NCBI GenBank assembly: GCA_902797025.1
Contig: CADBRN010000015.1
Coordinates: forward strand, 38,128 to 102,127
Source of the DNA: an uncultured Lachnospiraceae bacterium
GTDB lineage: Bacteria; Bacillota; Clostridia; Lachnospirales; Lachnospiraceae
Direction: 5' to 3'
DNA length: 64,000 bases
Shown here piece after piece: positions 41,201-48,669 of the stretch; position 1 is the stretch's first letter, and each line of letters opens with the position of its first letter. Below the pieces are notes generated by a model. The model was not told the origin of the DNA. It saw only the letters and a list, made by a program, of their open reading frames with translations, and did no database searches. The translations under genes and the position numbers were made by a program.

Positions 41201-41789
41201 GGAACGTCTGTACGACGGAGGATGTACGTTTTCGACCGGAATGAAGATCTGTCTGCTCGAATACTATTCCGGAAAAACCGCTCTGTCCGGCGATCAGATG
41301 AAGAAAGCTTCAAAATTGCTGGCGGATCTCGATTCGGAGAATATCCGGTTCGGATTTTTCAGGAATTTGCCGCACAGTCTGATCGAAAAATACCAGATCG
41401 AGGATAAGGCGTTTATCGAAAATCGTCTGCCGCCGGGAAGGCGGGTGACGATTCATTACCGGGTGCAGCAGGGAAGTCACGGAGGTGACGACTGGCGGTC
41501 TGAGCCGATGAAGGATGTTTACCACGGCATTTACGTGAAGGAGCTTCTGCTGTTTTACGGGGAGACAGTTTTCTGGTATCTGACAGAGACAGAGGGAAAG
41601 AACGAGCGGAAGCTGGAGGAGAACTCGATCCGTGTCACGGAAATGGACACCAGAGGGGAAAGCCGTTACAAACTTCTGAACCGCATGATCAAAGAGAGAA
41701 GCGAGGGAAAGAATCAGGACGCGGAGAAGACGACGGAGTGTTATCTCGCACGGGACGAATATGCCGCCGCATTTTTCACACTGATGTAA
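38268..41789 (+). CDS. Very large solenoid protein with N-terminal beta domains (DUF5717-like)
   Basis: A 1173-residue protein with no signal peptide or clear membrane helix. Residues about 15-110 and 195-285 look like two beta-sandwich domains (IEMKLQPGEQRQGSIEIRM; TIYLYKNTWGYEQLDVRAEG). Residues about 300-1050 are almost entirely helical with regularly spaced Leu/Ala/Tyr, as in a TPR-like or other alpha solenoid. The end is beta-rich (PPGRRVTIHYRVQQG, MKDVYHGIYVKELLLFYGE). I think it matches the DUF5717 family of Lachnospiraceae; function unknown. It heads a four-gene cassette. The start region lacks a strong ribosome site; Met5 is also possible. Confidence 0.75.
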   Translation: MESTMQNEYSPIPGVICTEKSIEMKLQPGEQRQGSIEIRMEDGKKIQGVVTSDNRRIMLAANSFRGENCRLVYGIDTKGLPFGSKIEGNLVLISSAGEMKIPVRVSIALNTEKNVPEVENLDVFAAHCQKSLRNGFRIFTDPSFEELLRGNDARFRTLYRGMTTGPVTYQRMEEFLVATGRKEMLTFTADQTEKAFFGVSKQVQDTIYLYKNTWGYEQLDVRAEGSFLLLSKKRILTEDFVGRVFALDFRIDPTLLGSGIRRGVIRISGAHTMIEIAVTASAKTEASLVPDLFEEQQRVRLYRCFLDRMEGRIDETAWQDLSGTYLRELRLSDTRSAEYLLFEAFLAWKNNDVAHAMEFLWPIKDGTVTVKRDEERCMYLYLAKATTLLPDEQREILPEIAAAREKHPDSCLLLELYLQETKSDPSAEHRFELLDECFRAGCCSPFLYHDALSLMKKNSAIFRKLSAFELCVLRYAKRRDMMTEELAARLAFLSHNLKGFSRSAYLLLSECYDQYKTEDLLDAVCRLIVRGQPIRREYNRWYRLAIGHNLRITQVYEYFMETAGDDATQIFPMQVLMYFSANDTLGAGRKALLYASILLHRDDAPDICELYRMKMRSFAVEMLEAGKNSENLAVLYRTFFLHPQDGRSAALLARVLFQCRLKVQAPGFRRVIVCSGGIEKEESYAILDGTAYINFYSEESCVIFEDMRRRRICTAVDYEVTPLLDARESIRFCTEQNVKNAGLLLAACGEHSHQMKIDSSNVGMYRLAESVGEFTESYRRMIRRNLLEYYLSRPDDFSRVEFVQSMSPDVYAEADKAGTVALLVEEGRYEEAFRILSEYGYENIAAGLLLQLASRMILRRDAAYDEELLYMTAYVCHEGKYNDDMLCYLRNYYDGPVKELCELWEKLKGFQLDTFRLEEKIMKQAVFAHAFPENPDGILCDYLKEQGNRAVAGAFLAFLAKAKLMEEYELPENLLLVMERLYDGGCTFSTGMKICLLEYYSGKTALSGDQMKKASKLLADLDSENIRFGFFRNLPHSLIEKYQIEDKAFIENRLPPGRRVTIHYRVQQGSHGGDDWRSEPMKDVYHGIYVKELLLFYGETVFWYLTETEGKNERKLEENSIRVTEMDTRGESRYKLLNRMIKERSEGKNQDAEKTTECYLARDEYAAAFFTLM

Positions 41790-41801
41790 ATGGAGGCAGT
41801 T

Positions 41802-42932
41802 ATGACAAAGCACAGACTGATCATCGGGGCGGACCTCGCCGGAAGCCGCCCGGAGATCTGCTATTACGACAAAACGACGAAACAGTTGGCGGCGCTTCCG
41901 ATGAAAATCGGTAATTATCATGTCACACTGACCGAACTGTTTGAGAAGGAGAGCGGAGATGATGAGGCGGCAGGCACGGTCGCGGATCTGTTTCGGGAAG
42001 TCTTCCGGACGTTCGGTATCGGTGACATACAGCGCGAAATCGTCGGGATGGTCGTAACGTTTCCTGATGTCGATGCGAAGATGCTGCGTATGATACGCAA
42101 AGCATTCGAACTCCTTGAAATCCCGCGCTCGAAGACGTACGTCCAGGATTACTGTGAAGATTATTACTTCTATATGACTTATCAGAAGCAGGAACTCTGG
42201 AACCGGGGCACCGCGCTGTTTTCCTTCGAGGATAACCGGGTGCGGTACTATCGCTTTGCACCGGGCGCGGCGCGCAATTCGCTTCTGGTTCGTGTCGGAA
42301 GCGCGGATACATGTGCACTTCCGCAGGATCCGGAGAAGAAAGATCACGTGTTCGCGGAATATGTCCGTAAATGTATCGGCGATGAAATCTGCTCCAGTGT
42401 ATTTATCACAGGGGACGGCTTCGATGAAGCCTGGGCGGATGAGTCCAAACGGATTCTCTGCGCAAGGGGACGGCGTGTGTTCACCGAGGATTCGATCTTC
42501 GTGAAGGGCGCCTGCAACGCTGCGAGGGAGCGGTTTGATGAGAAGAGGCTGACCGGGATGAAATGTCTTTCTGACTCAATTGTCCCGTACAACATCGGGA
42601 TGGAGATGGTGGTTGGAGGAAAGCTGTCCTATTATCCGCTGATCACGGGCGGGTCACATTGGTATAACACGGTGTGCGACTGTGAATTTCTGCTCGGATC
42701 GGACGATGAACTGAATTTTCTGGTGAGTGGGGTCGAGACCGGAGGACGTCACAGCGTGGTTATGAAACTGGACGGGATGCCGGAACGCCCGGAACGAACG
42801 ACACGGCTTCATCTGCACATGGAATTCACCGGGAAAAATGTCTGTACGGCAGAAGTCACGGATCTCGGATTCGGCGAATTGTTTCCTTCAGGCGGGAAAA
42901 CCTGGAAGGAAGAACTGGGGGAGATCAAATGA
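41802..42932 (+). CDS. Actin/Hsp70-fold-like protein (DUF5716-like)
   Basis: A 376-residue cytosolic protein. The opening RLIIGADLAGSRPEICYYD looks like the phosphate-1 loop of actin/Hsp70-fold ATPases (D-x-G region). LEIPRSKTYVQDYCEDYYFYM and GTALFSFEDNRVRYYRF resemble the second-lobe entry (VNEP and D-x-G-x-G strands) but the glycines are partly lost. KGACNAARERF recalls the Hsp70 GAA block. The last 110 residues are a beta domain. I think it belongs with the DUF5716 family. ATPase activity is doubtful from sequence alone. The ATG at 41802 is chosen since GGAGG lies 5 bases ahead. Confidence 0.72.
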   Translation: MTKHRLIIGADLAGSRPEICYYDKTTKQLAALPMKIGNYHVTLTELFEKESGDDEAAGTVADLFREVFRTFGIGDIQREIVGMVVTFPDVDAKMLRMIRKAFELLEIPRSKTYVQDYCEDYYFYMTYQKQELWNRGTALFSFEDNRVRYYRFAPGAARNSLLVRVGSADTCALPQDPEKKDHVFAEYVRKCIGDEICSSVFITGDGFDEAWADESKRILCARGRRVFTEDSIFVKGACNAARERFDEKRLTGMKCLSDSIVPYNIGMEMVVGGKLSYYPLITGGSHWYNTVCDCEFLLGSDDELNFLVSGVETGGRHSVVMKLDGMPERPERTTRLHLHMEFTGKNVCTAEVTDLGFGELFPSGGKTWKEELGEIK

Positions 42933-43702
42933 GTGAATGTATGCTTTGCCAGGTGAGAAGAGCGGAACATCCCTATTTAATCGAGAGCATCGGTCTCAAC
43001 GTGTATTCGGTTGAAGAACTTCTTTATTTTATGGAGCGGAACATTCCGCTTCTCGACGGGACGATTCTGAATGAAGACCTCGTCCGCTGGCTGAAAGATG
43101 AGCTTCATATGAGAAGACTGTCGGTCAATCTGTCGATGGTTCTTCAGAGAAATTTTTCCGTCCGGGATTTTGTGATGCCGGTATTCCGGGAGGTTCACTA
43201 TCCGGATGAAAAAACAATCCGGAGAGTCGATGAGGAATTAAAGAAAGAGGAGGATAAGCCTTCTCCGGTGCGGATGAAAGAGTGCGGAGACTGTCTTTTC
43301 GGATATGGCCGGTATCTTCGCGCGATCGATACGTACCGTGCTGCGATTGAAGAAGCAGAGAGAAACGAAGAATCCGGAGATTCCCTTGCCGGGATTCTGT
43401 GGCATAACATCGGATGCGCGCATGCCCGCCTCTTCCAGATGGAGGAGCTCGTTTCGTGTATGGAGAAGAGCTTCCGGCTGCTGAAGACCGGTGAGGCGAG
43501 GGATGCATGGCTTTTCGCTGTGCTGATGCGGGACGGAAGTGACGGACTTGCGAAGGCAGCTCTCGCTGCCGGAATCGACGGGAGCGTGACGCGGGAAATC
43601 GAAAAAAAAGCGCGTGAGCTTCCCCGCCCGGAGCAGCCGGCTGATCCCGAGCAGTTCCTGGTCGATGAGGTGCGGGCATACCATAGAAACACGGGGTTGT
43701 GA
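42929..43702 (+). CDS. Helical-repeat (TPR-like) protein with N-terminal CxxC
   Basis: A 257-residue soluble protein. It opens with MSECMLCQVRRAEHPY, a CxxC followed by a His that could bind metal. Residues 20-100 are helical (VYSVEELLYFMERNI; FVMPVFREVHYP). From about 110, KECGDCLFGYGRYLRAIDTYRAAIEEA and ILWHNIGCAHARLFQMEELVSCMEKSF are two TPR-like helix pairs. I do not recognise a named family. The ATGA overlap with the Hsp70-like gene shows it is made together with it; the TPR-like part could bind one of the cassette partners. Confidence 0.7.
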   Translation: MSECMLCQVRRAEHPYLIESIGLNVYSVEELLYFMERNIPLLDGTILNEDLVRWLKDELHMRRLSVNLSMVLQRNFSVRDFVMPVFREVHYPDEKTIRRVDEELKKEEDKPSPVRMKECGDCLFGYGRYLRAIDTYRAAIEEAERNEESGDSLAGILWHNIGCAHARLFQMEELVSCMEKSFRLLKTGEARDAWLFAVLMRDGSDGLAKAALAAGIDGSVTREIEKKARELPRPEQPADPEQFLVDEVRAYHRNTGL

Positions 43703-44310
43703 CAATGGATTTACTGACAATGATCGACAGCGCGCGGGCGGTGATCGACAAGCTTTCGCTTATTTTTACGGTTATCACCGTGGCTGTCGCTTTGCTGCAG
43801 TGCTATGCCGGATATCGGATGCTCCGTTTCTGGATTAGTCTCGCCGGAGGACTGATCGGATTTGCCGCCGGCTTCGGGATATCTTATGTGAACTTAAAAA
43901 ACACACCGGTATTCATCCCGGTCCTAATCGGCGTTGCCGCCGCGGCACTGCTCGGTTTTCTCGCGTTCCGGCTGTATCTGGCCGGTGTGTTCGTGTTCTG
44001 CGGACTGATCGCGGGATCCGCAGCGACGCTCATACCGTTTCCCAAGCAGAGTACATGGCAGATCGTCGAAGCGGTCGTCGTGGCTTTGGTCTTTTTATTC
44101 GCCGGGATTTTGTCGGTGAAGTTCAACCGGCAGGTTGTCATCCTGATCACAGCGATCTCCGGAGGAATCCGGGCCGCCCACAGTCTCGCCAAACTGGTTC
44201 CGATCCTCCGTGATAATACTTCATACGGACCGTTTCTTTGCGCCCTGCTCGTGATCACCGGCATTATGATCCAGTTTCTGACGACAAGAAACTATGCGAA
44301 AAAACGGTGA
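43699..44310 (+). CDS. Polytopic membrane protein (DUF4203/TMEM198-like)
   Basis: About 200 residues with six or seven hydrophobic segments with a Gly-rich second pair (FWISLAGGLIGFAAGFGIS) and FLAFRLYLAGVFVFCGLIAGSA. This Gly-patterned helix-pair layout resembles the DUF4203/TMEM198 family, whose role in bacteria is unknown. The GTG at 43699 overlaps the preceding stop; the ATG at 43705 is an equally good start. It is the only membrane member of the cassette and may anchor the soluble partners. There is no obvious terminator after it. Confidence 0.72.
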   Translation: MTMDLLTMIDSARAVIDKLSLIFTVITVAVALLQCYAGYRMLRFWISLAGGLIGFAAGFGISYVNLKNTPVFIPVLIGVAAAALLGFLAFRLYLAGVFVFCGLIAGSAATLIPFPKQSTWQIVEAVVVALVFLFAGILSVKFNRQVVILITAISGGIRAAHSLAKLVPILRDNTSYGPFLCALLVITGIMIQFLTTRNYAKKR

Positions 44311-44338
44311 TCCATCCGGGATTCGGGGAATATTTGGG

Positions 44339-44366
44339 TTGCCAACCGTAAAAATATTGCTATACT
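44339..44366 (+). promoter_or_regulatory. Promoter of the Lrp-type regulator
   Basis: TTGCCA (44339-44344), 16 bases, TATACT (44361-44366), 51 bases before the ATG at 44418. Confidence 0.62.
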
Positions 44367-44417
44367 TGTACTTGCGGGCAAAAATTAACAGCAATATGCC
44401 CAATGGGAGAAAACAAT

Positions 44418-44876
44418 ATGGATCGGGTTGATTATAAAATTTTAAAACTGCTTCAGGCGAACGCGAGGGAAACGGCCTCGAGTATCAGCAAGAAAATCCA
44501 TCTGTCGGTGTCCGCAGTCATCGAGCGGATCAGAAAGCTGGAGGAAGGCGGAGTGATCCGGGAGTATACGATCATCGTGGATGATGCACATACCGGAAAC
44601 GCACTCACCGCACTGATGGAAGTAAGTCTCGAAAATCCGCGGTACTATGAGGAGTTTGCGGGGATGATGCAGCAGATGGAATGCATCGTCTCGTGCTATT
44701 ATCAGACGGGGGATTTTGACCTTCTCCTGAAGATATCCTGTTCTTCTGCGGATGAGCTCGAGCAGATCCACCGTCAGATCATGAGTCTCGACGGGGTCAA
44801 GGATACGAGAACGCATGTGGTTCTCAAGACCGTGAAGAACATCTACTCGGCGATCCGCCAGCCTGAAAACAAGTAA
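44418..44876 (+). CDS. Lrp/AsnC-family transcriptional regulator
   Basis: A 152-residue regulator. The N-terminal winged helix reads MDRVDYKILKLLQANAR, ISKKIHLSVSAVIERIRKLEE and GVIREYTIIV. The C-terminal AsnC/RAM domain contains ALMEVSL, VSCYYQTGDFDLLLKIS and GVKDTRTHVVLKTVK, the ligand-sensing and octamer-forming part that binds amino acids. The ATG at 44418 has GGGAGAAA before it; 44403 is less likely. Being just before alr, it may sense alanine or another amino acid and act on alr or the importer downstream; no operator was identified. Confidence 0.92.
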   Translation: MDRVDYKILKLLQANARETASSISKKIHLSVSAVIERIRKLEEGGVIREYTIIVDDAHTGNALTALMEVSLENPRYYEEFAGMMQQMECIVSCYYQTGDFDLLLKISCSSADELEQIHRQIMSLDGVKDTRTHVVLKTVKNIYSAIRQPENK

Positions 44877-44909
44877 TGGTTGTCAAAAAGATAAAATCTG
44901 GAGGAAATT

Positions 44910-46034
44910 ATGTCGGATTATTTACGCTGTTTTGCGGAAATCTCGCTGAATAATATCCGCCACAATATTGATCAGGTAAAAAGCTGTATTCCGGAAGGGG
45001 TCCGGCTTTTGGTCGTTATCAAGGCGAATGCATACGGGCACGGAGCGACTGAGGTGGCGAAATACCTCGAGGGTGAGGTGGACTACTACGCGGTCGCTAC
45101 GGTTGAAGAAGCCGTGGAGCTTCGAAAAGAGGGGGTTCGGACGCCGATGCTTGTTCTCGGCTACACATCGCCGTCCCAGTTTGCGGAATCGGTCCGGAAC
45201 GATGTGACGATGGCCATCTACAATCTGGATGAGGCGCGCGAGCTGAACCGCGTGGCAGGTGAGATCGGAAAAAAAGCGATCGTACATGCCGCTGTCGATA
45301 CAGGAATGACGAGGATCGGATTCCATCCGGACGAGTCGGGTGCGGATGCGATCAGTGAGATCAGCAGGATGGAGCATATTGATCTTGAGGGAATGTTCAC
45401 GCACTTTTCCTGTGCCGATCAGTATAATCAGGATTATACGATGATGCAGATCCACGCATTTGATCAAATCAGCAGTCTTCTGGAGAAGCGGGGCGTCAAG
45501 ATTCCGATTCGCCACTGCTGCAACAGTGCGGCGATTATGGAGCTGGATGATCATCGCTATGATATGGTCCGTTCCGGCATTGTAACTTACGGAATCTATC
45601 CGTCTGCAGAGGTACATACAGACCGGCTTGACCTTCGGCCGGCTCTTGCGTGGAAGGCTCATGTGATCCATTTGCAGGATGTTCCCATGGGAACGGGTGT
45701 CGGCTACGGCGCGACATTTGTGACGGAACGTCCTGTGACCAGGGTCGCGACGGTATCGGTCGGTTACGCCGACGGCTATCCGAGAGCGCTCTCCTCAAAG
45801 GGATGTGTTCTGATCCGCGGGAAGCGTGCCCCGATTCTCGGACGTATCTGCATGGATCAGATGATGGTCGACGTTACGGACATACCGGGCGTGGCGATCG
45901 AGGACATTGTCACATTGATCGGAAAAGACGGAGATGATGAGATTCCGGTGGAGGAAGTTGCGGATCCGGCCGACAGCTTCAACTATGAGATGGTCTGCCG
46001 CATCTCCCCGCGTGTCACGCGCCGTTATATCTGA
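44910..46034 (+). CDS. alr: Alanine racemase
   Basis: A 374-residue PLP enzyme that interconverts L- and D-alanine for peptidoglycan. VVIKANAYGHG carries the PLP lysine (Lys38). The second active-site tyrosine is in VSVGYADGYPRAL of the C-terminal beta domain, and GRICMDQMMVDVTD is the conserved entry-loop motif. GGAGGAAATT precedes the ATG. It lies 33 bases after the Lrp-type gene and may be cotranscribed with it. The product feeds the wall pathway along with MurE encoded later in this window. Confidence 0.97.
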   Translation: MSDYLRCFAEISLNNIRHNIDQVKSCIPEGVRLLVVIKANAYGHGATEVAKYLEGEVDYYAVATVEEAVELRKEGVRTPMLVLGYTSPSQFAESVRNDVTMAIYNLDEARELNRVAGEIGKKAIVHAAVDTGMTRIGFHPDESGADAISEISRMEHIDLEGMFTHFSCADQYNQDYTMMQIHAFDQISSLLEKRGVKIPIRHCCNSAAIMELDDHRYDMVRSGIVTYGIYPSAEVHTDRLDLRPALAWKAHVIHLQDVPMGTGVGYGATFVTERPVTRVATVSVGYADGYPRALSSKGCVLIRGKRAPILGRICMDQMMVDVTDIPGVAIEDIVTLIGKDGDDEIPVEEVADPADSFNYEMVCRISPRVTRRYI

Positions 46035-46062
46035 AAAAAGCCGGCACTCCCAAAACAAAGGT

Positions 46063-46091
46063 TTGCAAATGCAGAAAGGTTATGGTAGTAT
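46063..46091 (+). promoter_or_regulatory. Promoter of the amino-acid importer operon
   Basis: TTGCAA (46063-46068), 17 bases, TAGTAT (46086-46091), 73 bases ahead of the start codon. Confidence 0.65.
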
Positions 46092-46093
46092 TT

Positions 46094-46120
46094 CTGTGCT
46101 AATGTTTTAGCGTAGCACAG
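46094..46120 (+). promoter_or_regulatory. Inverted repeat at the importer transcription start
   Basis: CTGTGCTA (46094-46101) and TAGCACAG (46113-46120) form a perfect 8-base inverted repeat with an 11-base spacer, beginning 3 bases after the -10. It covers the expected transcription start, so it is either an operator or a leader hairpin. There is no T tract. Confidence 0.6.
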
Positions 46121-46163
46121 TGACTCATCACTGAATTGCAGCCTGGAAGGAGAACAAACGATT

Positions 46164-47051
46164 ATGAAAAAGAAAATGCTTGCCTGCGTACTGGCGTCTA
46201 TGATGGCGCTCACACTCGGTGCCTGCGGATCCGCTTCCGCTTCGAAATCCTCGACGAGCGGCAGCAGCGCAGTGTCCGGATCTTCTGTGAGCGGAGCGTC
46301 TGCTTCGTCCGTATCATCCGCGCCGGCTTCCGATGATACCGTCAAAGATGTCGATGCGATCAAACAGAAGGGCAAACTTGTCGTCGGAATCACCGATTTC
46401 GAGCCGATGGATTACAAGGATGACAGTGGCAATTGGATCGGATTTGATGCGGATCTGGCGAAAAAAGTCGGAGAGGATCTCGGAGTTGATGTCGAATTCG
46501 AAGAAATTGACTGGGATAATAAGATCCTTGAGCTGGACAACGGCAGTGTCGACTGTGTCTGGAACGGAATGACGCTGACGAATGAGGTCACAAAATCCAT
46601 GTCCTGCACGAATCCCTACTGCACCAACGCACAGGTTGTCGTCGTTCCGAAGGACAAGGCGGATCAGTATCAGGATGTCGACAGCCTGAAGGATCTGACC
46701 TTCGCAGTCGAGTCTGGTTCTGCCGGCGAAGAAGCGGCCGTTGAGAACAATCTCAATTACACAGCCGTCACCGCCCAGTCCGACACGCTGCTTGAGGTGA
46801 AGAGCGGCTCCAGTGACGCGGCGATCATTGATCTTCTGATGGCCAGCGCGATGACCGGGGAGGGAAGCAGCTACAGCAACCTGACCCACACCGTGGAGCT
46901 CACGAAGGAGGAGTACGGTGTCGGATGCCGGAAGGGGTCGGATCTGTGCACTTACCTCAATGAAGAGTTTGCAAAATTCTATAAGGACGGAACGATGAAG
47001 AAGATCGCCGATCAGTACAGTCTCGCCGATGTGCTGATCGACCAGCAGTAA
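46164..47051 (+). CDS. Amino-acid ABC importer, substrate-binding lipoprotein
   Basis: A 295-residue lipoprotein. The signal peptide ends LGAC (Cys21), a good lipobox for lipidation and cutting by signal peptidase II. A Ser/Ala-rich tether of about 35 residues follows. The SBP_bac_3 domain reads GKLVVGITDFEPMDYKDDSGNWIGFDADLAKKV, IDWDNKILELDNGSVDCVWNGMT and ITHxx-like late blocks, the pattern of polar amino-acid binding proteins. The Arg/Asp ligand pair for the amino-acid backbone is not easily assigned, so the substrate is open. AAGGAG precedes the ATG. Confidence 0.93.
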   Translation: MKKKMLACVLASMMALTLGACGSASASKSSTSGSSAVSGSSVSGASASSVSSAPASDDTVKDVDAIKQKGKLVVGITDFEPMDYKDDSGNWIGFDADLAKKVGEDLGVDVEFEEIDWDNKILELDNGSVDCVWNGMTLTNEVTKSMSCTNPYCTNAQVVVVPKDKADQYQDVDSLKDLTFAVESGSAGEEAAVENNLNYTAVTAQSDTLLEVKSGSSDAAIIDLLMASAMTGEGSSYSNLTHTVELTKEEYGVGCRKGSDLCTYLNEEFAKFYKDGTMKKIADQYSLADVLIDQQ

Positions 47052-47061
47052 AGGACCGGTT

Positions 47062-47718
47062 ATGTTTCTTGAAGTTACGCTAGCCCTGCTCGGGGGGTTT
47101 CTTTCAACTCTTAAATTGTTTGCGCTGACACTGGTGATCGCCCTTCCTCTGGGGCTGATCATCAGTTTCGGATCGATGAGCAGAATTCCGGTGATCCGTA
47201 AGCCGGTCAAATTTATTATCTGGGTCATCCGGGGAACACCGCTTATGCTCCAGCTGATCCTTATTTTCTTCGGACCGGGGGTGATTTTCGGGCATCAGCT
47301 CTGGGGCGGCGATGCAGGCGGCCGATTTATCGCCGCTCTCGTGGCTTTCTCGATCAACTATGCATGCTACTTCTCAGAGATTTACCGCGGCGGCATCCAG
47401 TCCGTTCCGGTCGGTCAGTATGAGGCCGGCAAGGTGCTTGGCATGAAGAACGGCGAGATCTTCCGCAAGATTGTCCTTCTGCAGGTCATCAAGCGGATCG
47501 TTCCACCGATGTCAAACGAGATCATTACACTCGTAAAGGATACATCGCTGGCGCGCGTCATCGCGGTTTATGAGATTATCTGGGACAGTCAGAAATTCAT
47601 CAAGACGGACGGAATCATCTGGCCGCTTTTCTATACCGGCGTGTATTACCTGGTGTTTAACGGAATTCTGACGCTGCTATTCAATTACATCGAGAAGAAA
47701 CTATCTTATTTTGAATGA
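47062..47718 (+). CDS. Amino-acid ABC importer, permease (HEQRo type)
   Basis: A 218-residue membrane protein with five or six helices. The cytosolic coupling loop reads [22 protein letters not shown], matching the EAA motif, and [21 protein letters not shown] and [16 protein letters not shown] are signatures of the His/Glu/Gln/Arg permease family. [11 protein letters not shown] near residue 60 is also typical. A single permease gene implies a homodimer. It lies between the binding-protein and ATPase genes with short gaps. Confidence 0.95.
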   Translation: MFLEVTLALLGGFLSTLKLFALTLVIALPLGLIISFGSMSRIPVIRKPVKFIIWVIRGTPLMLQLILIFFGPGVIFGHQLWGGDAGGRFIAALVAFSINYACYFSEIYRGGIQSVPVGQYEAGKVLGMKNGEIFRKIVLLQVIKRIVPPMSNEIITLVKDTSLARVIAVYEIIWDSQKFIKTDGIIWPLFYTGVYYLVFNGILTLLFNYIEKKLSYFE

Positions 47719-47731
47719 TCGGAGAATCGAT

Positions 47732-48502
47732 ATGGCATTACTGGAAGTAAATAACATCCGGAAAAATTTCGGGAAGACGAAGGTCCTCTCGGATATCAGC
47801 TTCTCCCTTGAGGAGGGTGAGGCGATCTCCATCATCGGTTCATCCGGAAGCGGAAAGACGACACTGCTCCGGTGCCTGAATTTTCTGGAACATCCGGACG
47901 GAGGAATGATCCGTGTCCGGGATGAGATCCTTTTTGATGGCGACGATTCGCGGCGTCTCTCGGACGAGGAAATCCGGAAGAGACGTCTCCACTTCGGACT
48001 CGTGTTTCAGAATTTTAATTTGTTTCCGCAGTACACAGCGATCGACAATGTGATGCTCGCCCCCCGTCTTGCGGCGAAAAATAGCGGGCAGAACCGTGAC
48101 GGAGAGATACGGAAACAGGCGGAAGAACTGCTTGTGGAGATGGGACTGGAGGACCGGATGAACAATTATCCCGGACAGCTGTCGGGCGGGCAGCAGCAGC
48201 GTGTCGCGATCGCGCGGGCACTCGCACTGCATCCGGATATCCTCTGCTTCGATGAACCGACCTCGGCGCTTGATCCGGAGCTGACCGGAGAGGTTCTCCG
48301 CGTGATCCGGGAACTCGCGGAAAATCATACGACGATGATCATTGTGACACATGAGATGACATTTGCCAGAGATGTTGCGGATCGCGTTATTTTCATGGAT
48401 GACGGCGTCATCGTCGAACAGGGAGACGCAAAACAGGTGATCGATCATCCCAGAGAGGAAAGGACGAAACAGTTCCTGGCGTCCTATCAGACGAATGGAT
48501 AA
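47732..48502 (+). CDS. Amino-acid ABC importer, ATP-binding protein
   Basis: A 256-residue ATPase of the GlnQ/HisP type: Walker [11 protein letters not shown]-loop FQNFNLFPQ, signature [14 protein letters not shown], Walker [13 protein letters not shown] and switch His in [13 protein letters not shown] and the PTSALDPEL block are the usual companions. The ATG at 47732 has CGGAGAA before it; the in-frame ATG at 47711 lies inside the permease gene end. It completes a three-gene importer that ends at the terminator just downstream. Confidence 0.95.
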   Translation: MALLEVNNIRKNFGKTKVLSDISFSLEEGEAISIIGSSGSGKTTLLRCLNFLEHPDGGMIRVRDEILFDGDDSRRLSDEEIRKRRLHFGLVFQNFNLFPQYTAIDNVMLAPRLAAKNSGQNRDGEIRKQAEELLVEMGLEDRMNNYPGQLSGGQQQRVAIARALALHPDILCFDEPTSALDPELTGEVLRVIRELAENHTTMIIVTHEMTFARDVADRVIFMDDGVIVEQGDAKQVIDHPREERTKQFLASYQTNG

Positions 48503-48505
48503 GAC

Positions 48506-48535
48506 AAAAAAGGTTCGCAGTGTCGGACCTTTTTT
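48506..48535 (+). terminator. Rho-independent terminator of the importer operon
   Basis: AAAAAAGGTTCG (48506-48517) pairs with CGGACCTTTTTT (48524-48535), with one G-U pair and a 6-base loop. It begins 4 bases after the stop, and its A and T tracts allow it to work in both directions. Confidence 0.88.
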
Positions 48536-48669
48536 GATTTCGCAGGAAAGCTTCTCCGCTGCTTTTTTTCGTGGGATCTTGTCCGCATCACTTGATTATG
48601 GATATCAACCTATAGTAAACTGAACGCGAAGAATTGTCGATTGCGCACATTCAAAGGAGTCTATCATTC

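Noticed and set aside
48536-48669. Purine riboswitch ahead of purB
   Set aside because: No paired loops or conserved core could be traced, and no antiterminator/terminator pair lies before the start.
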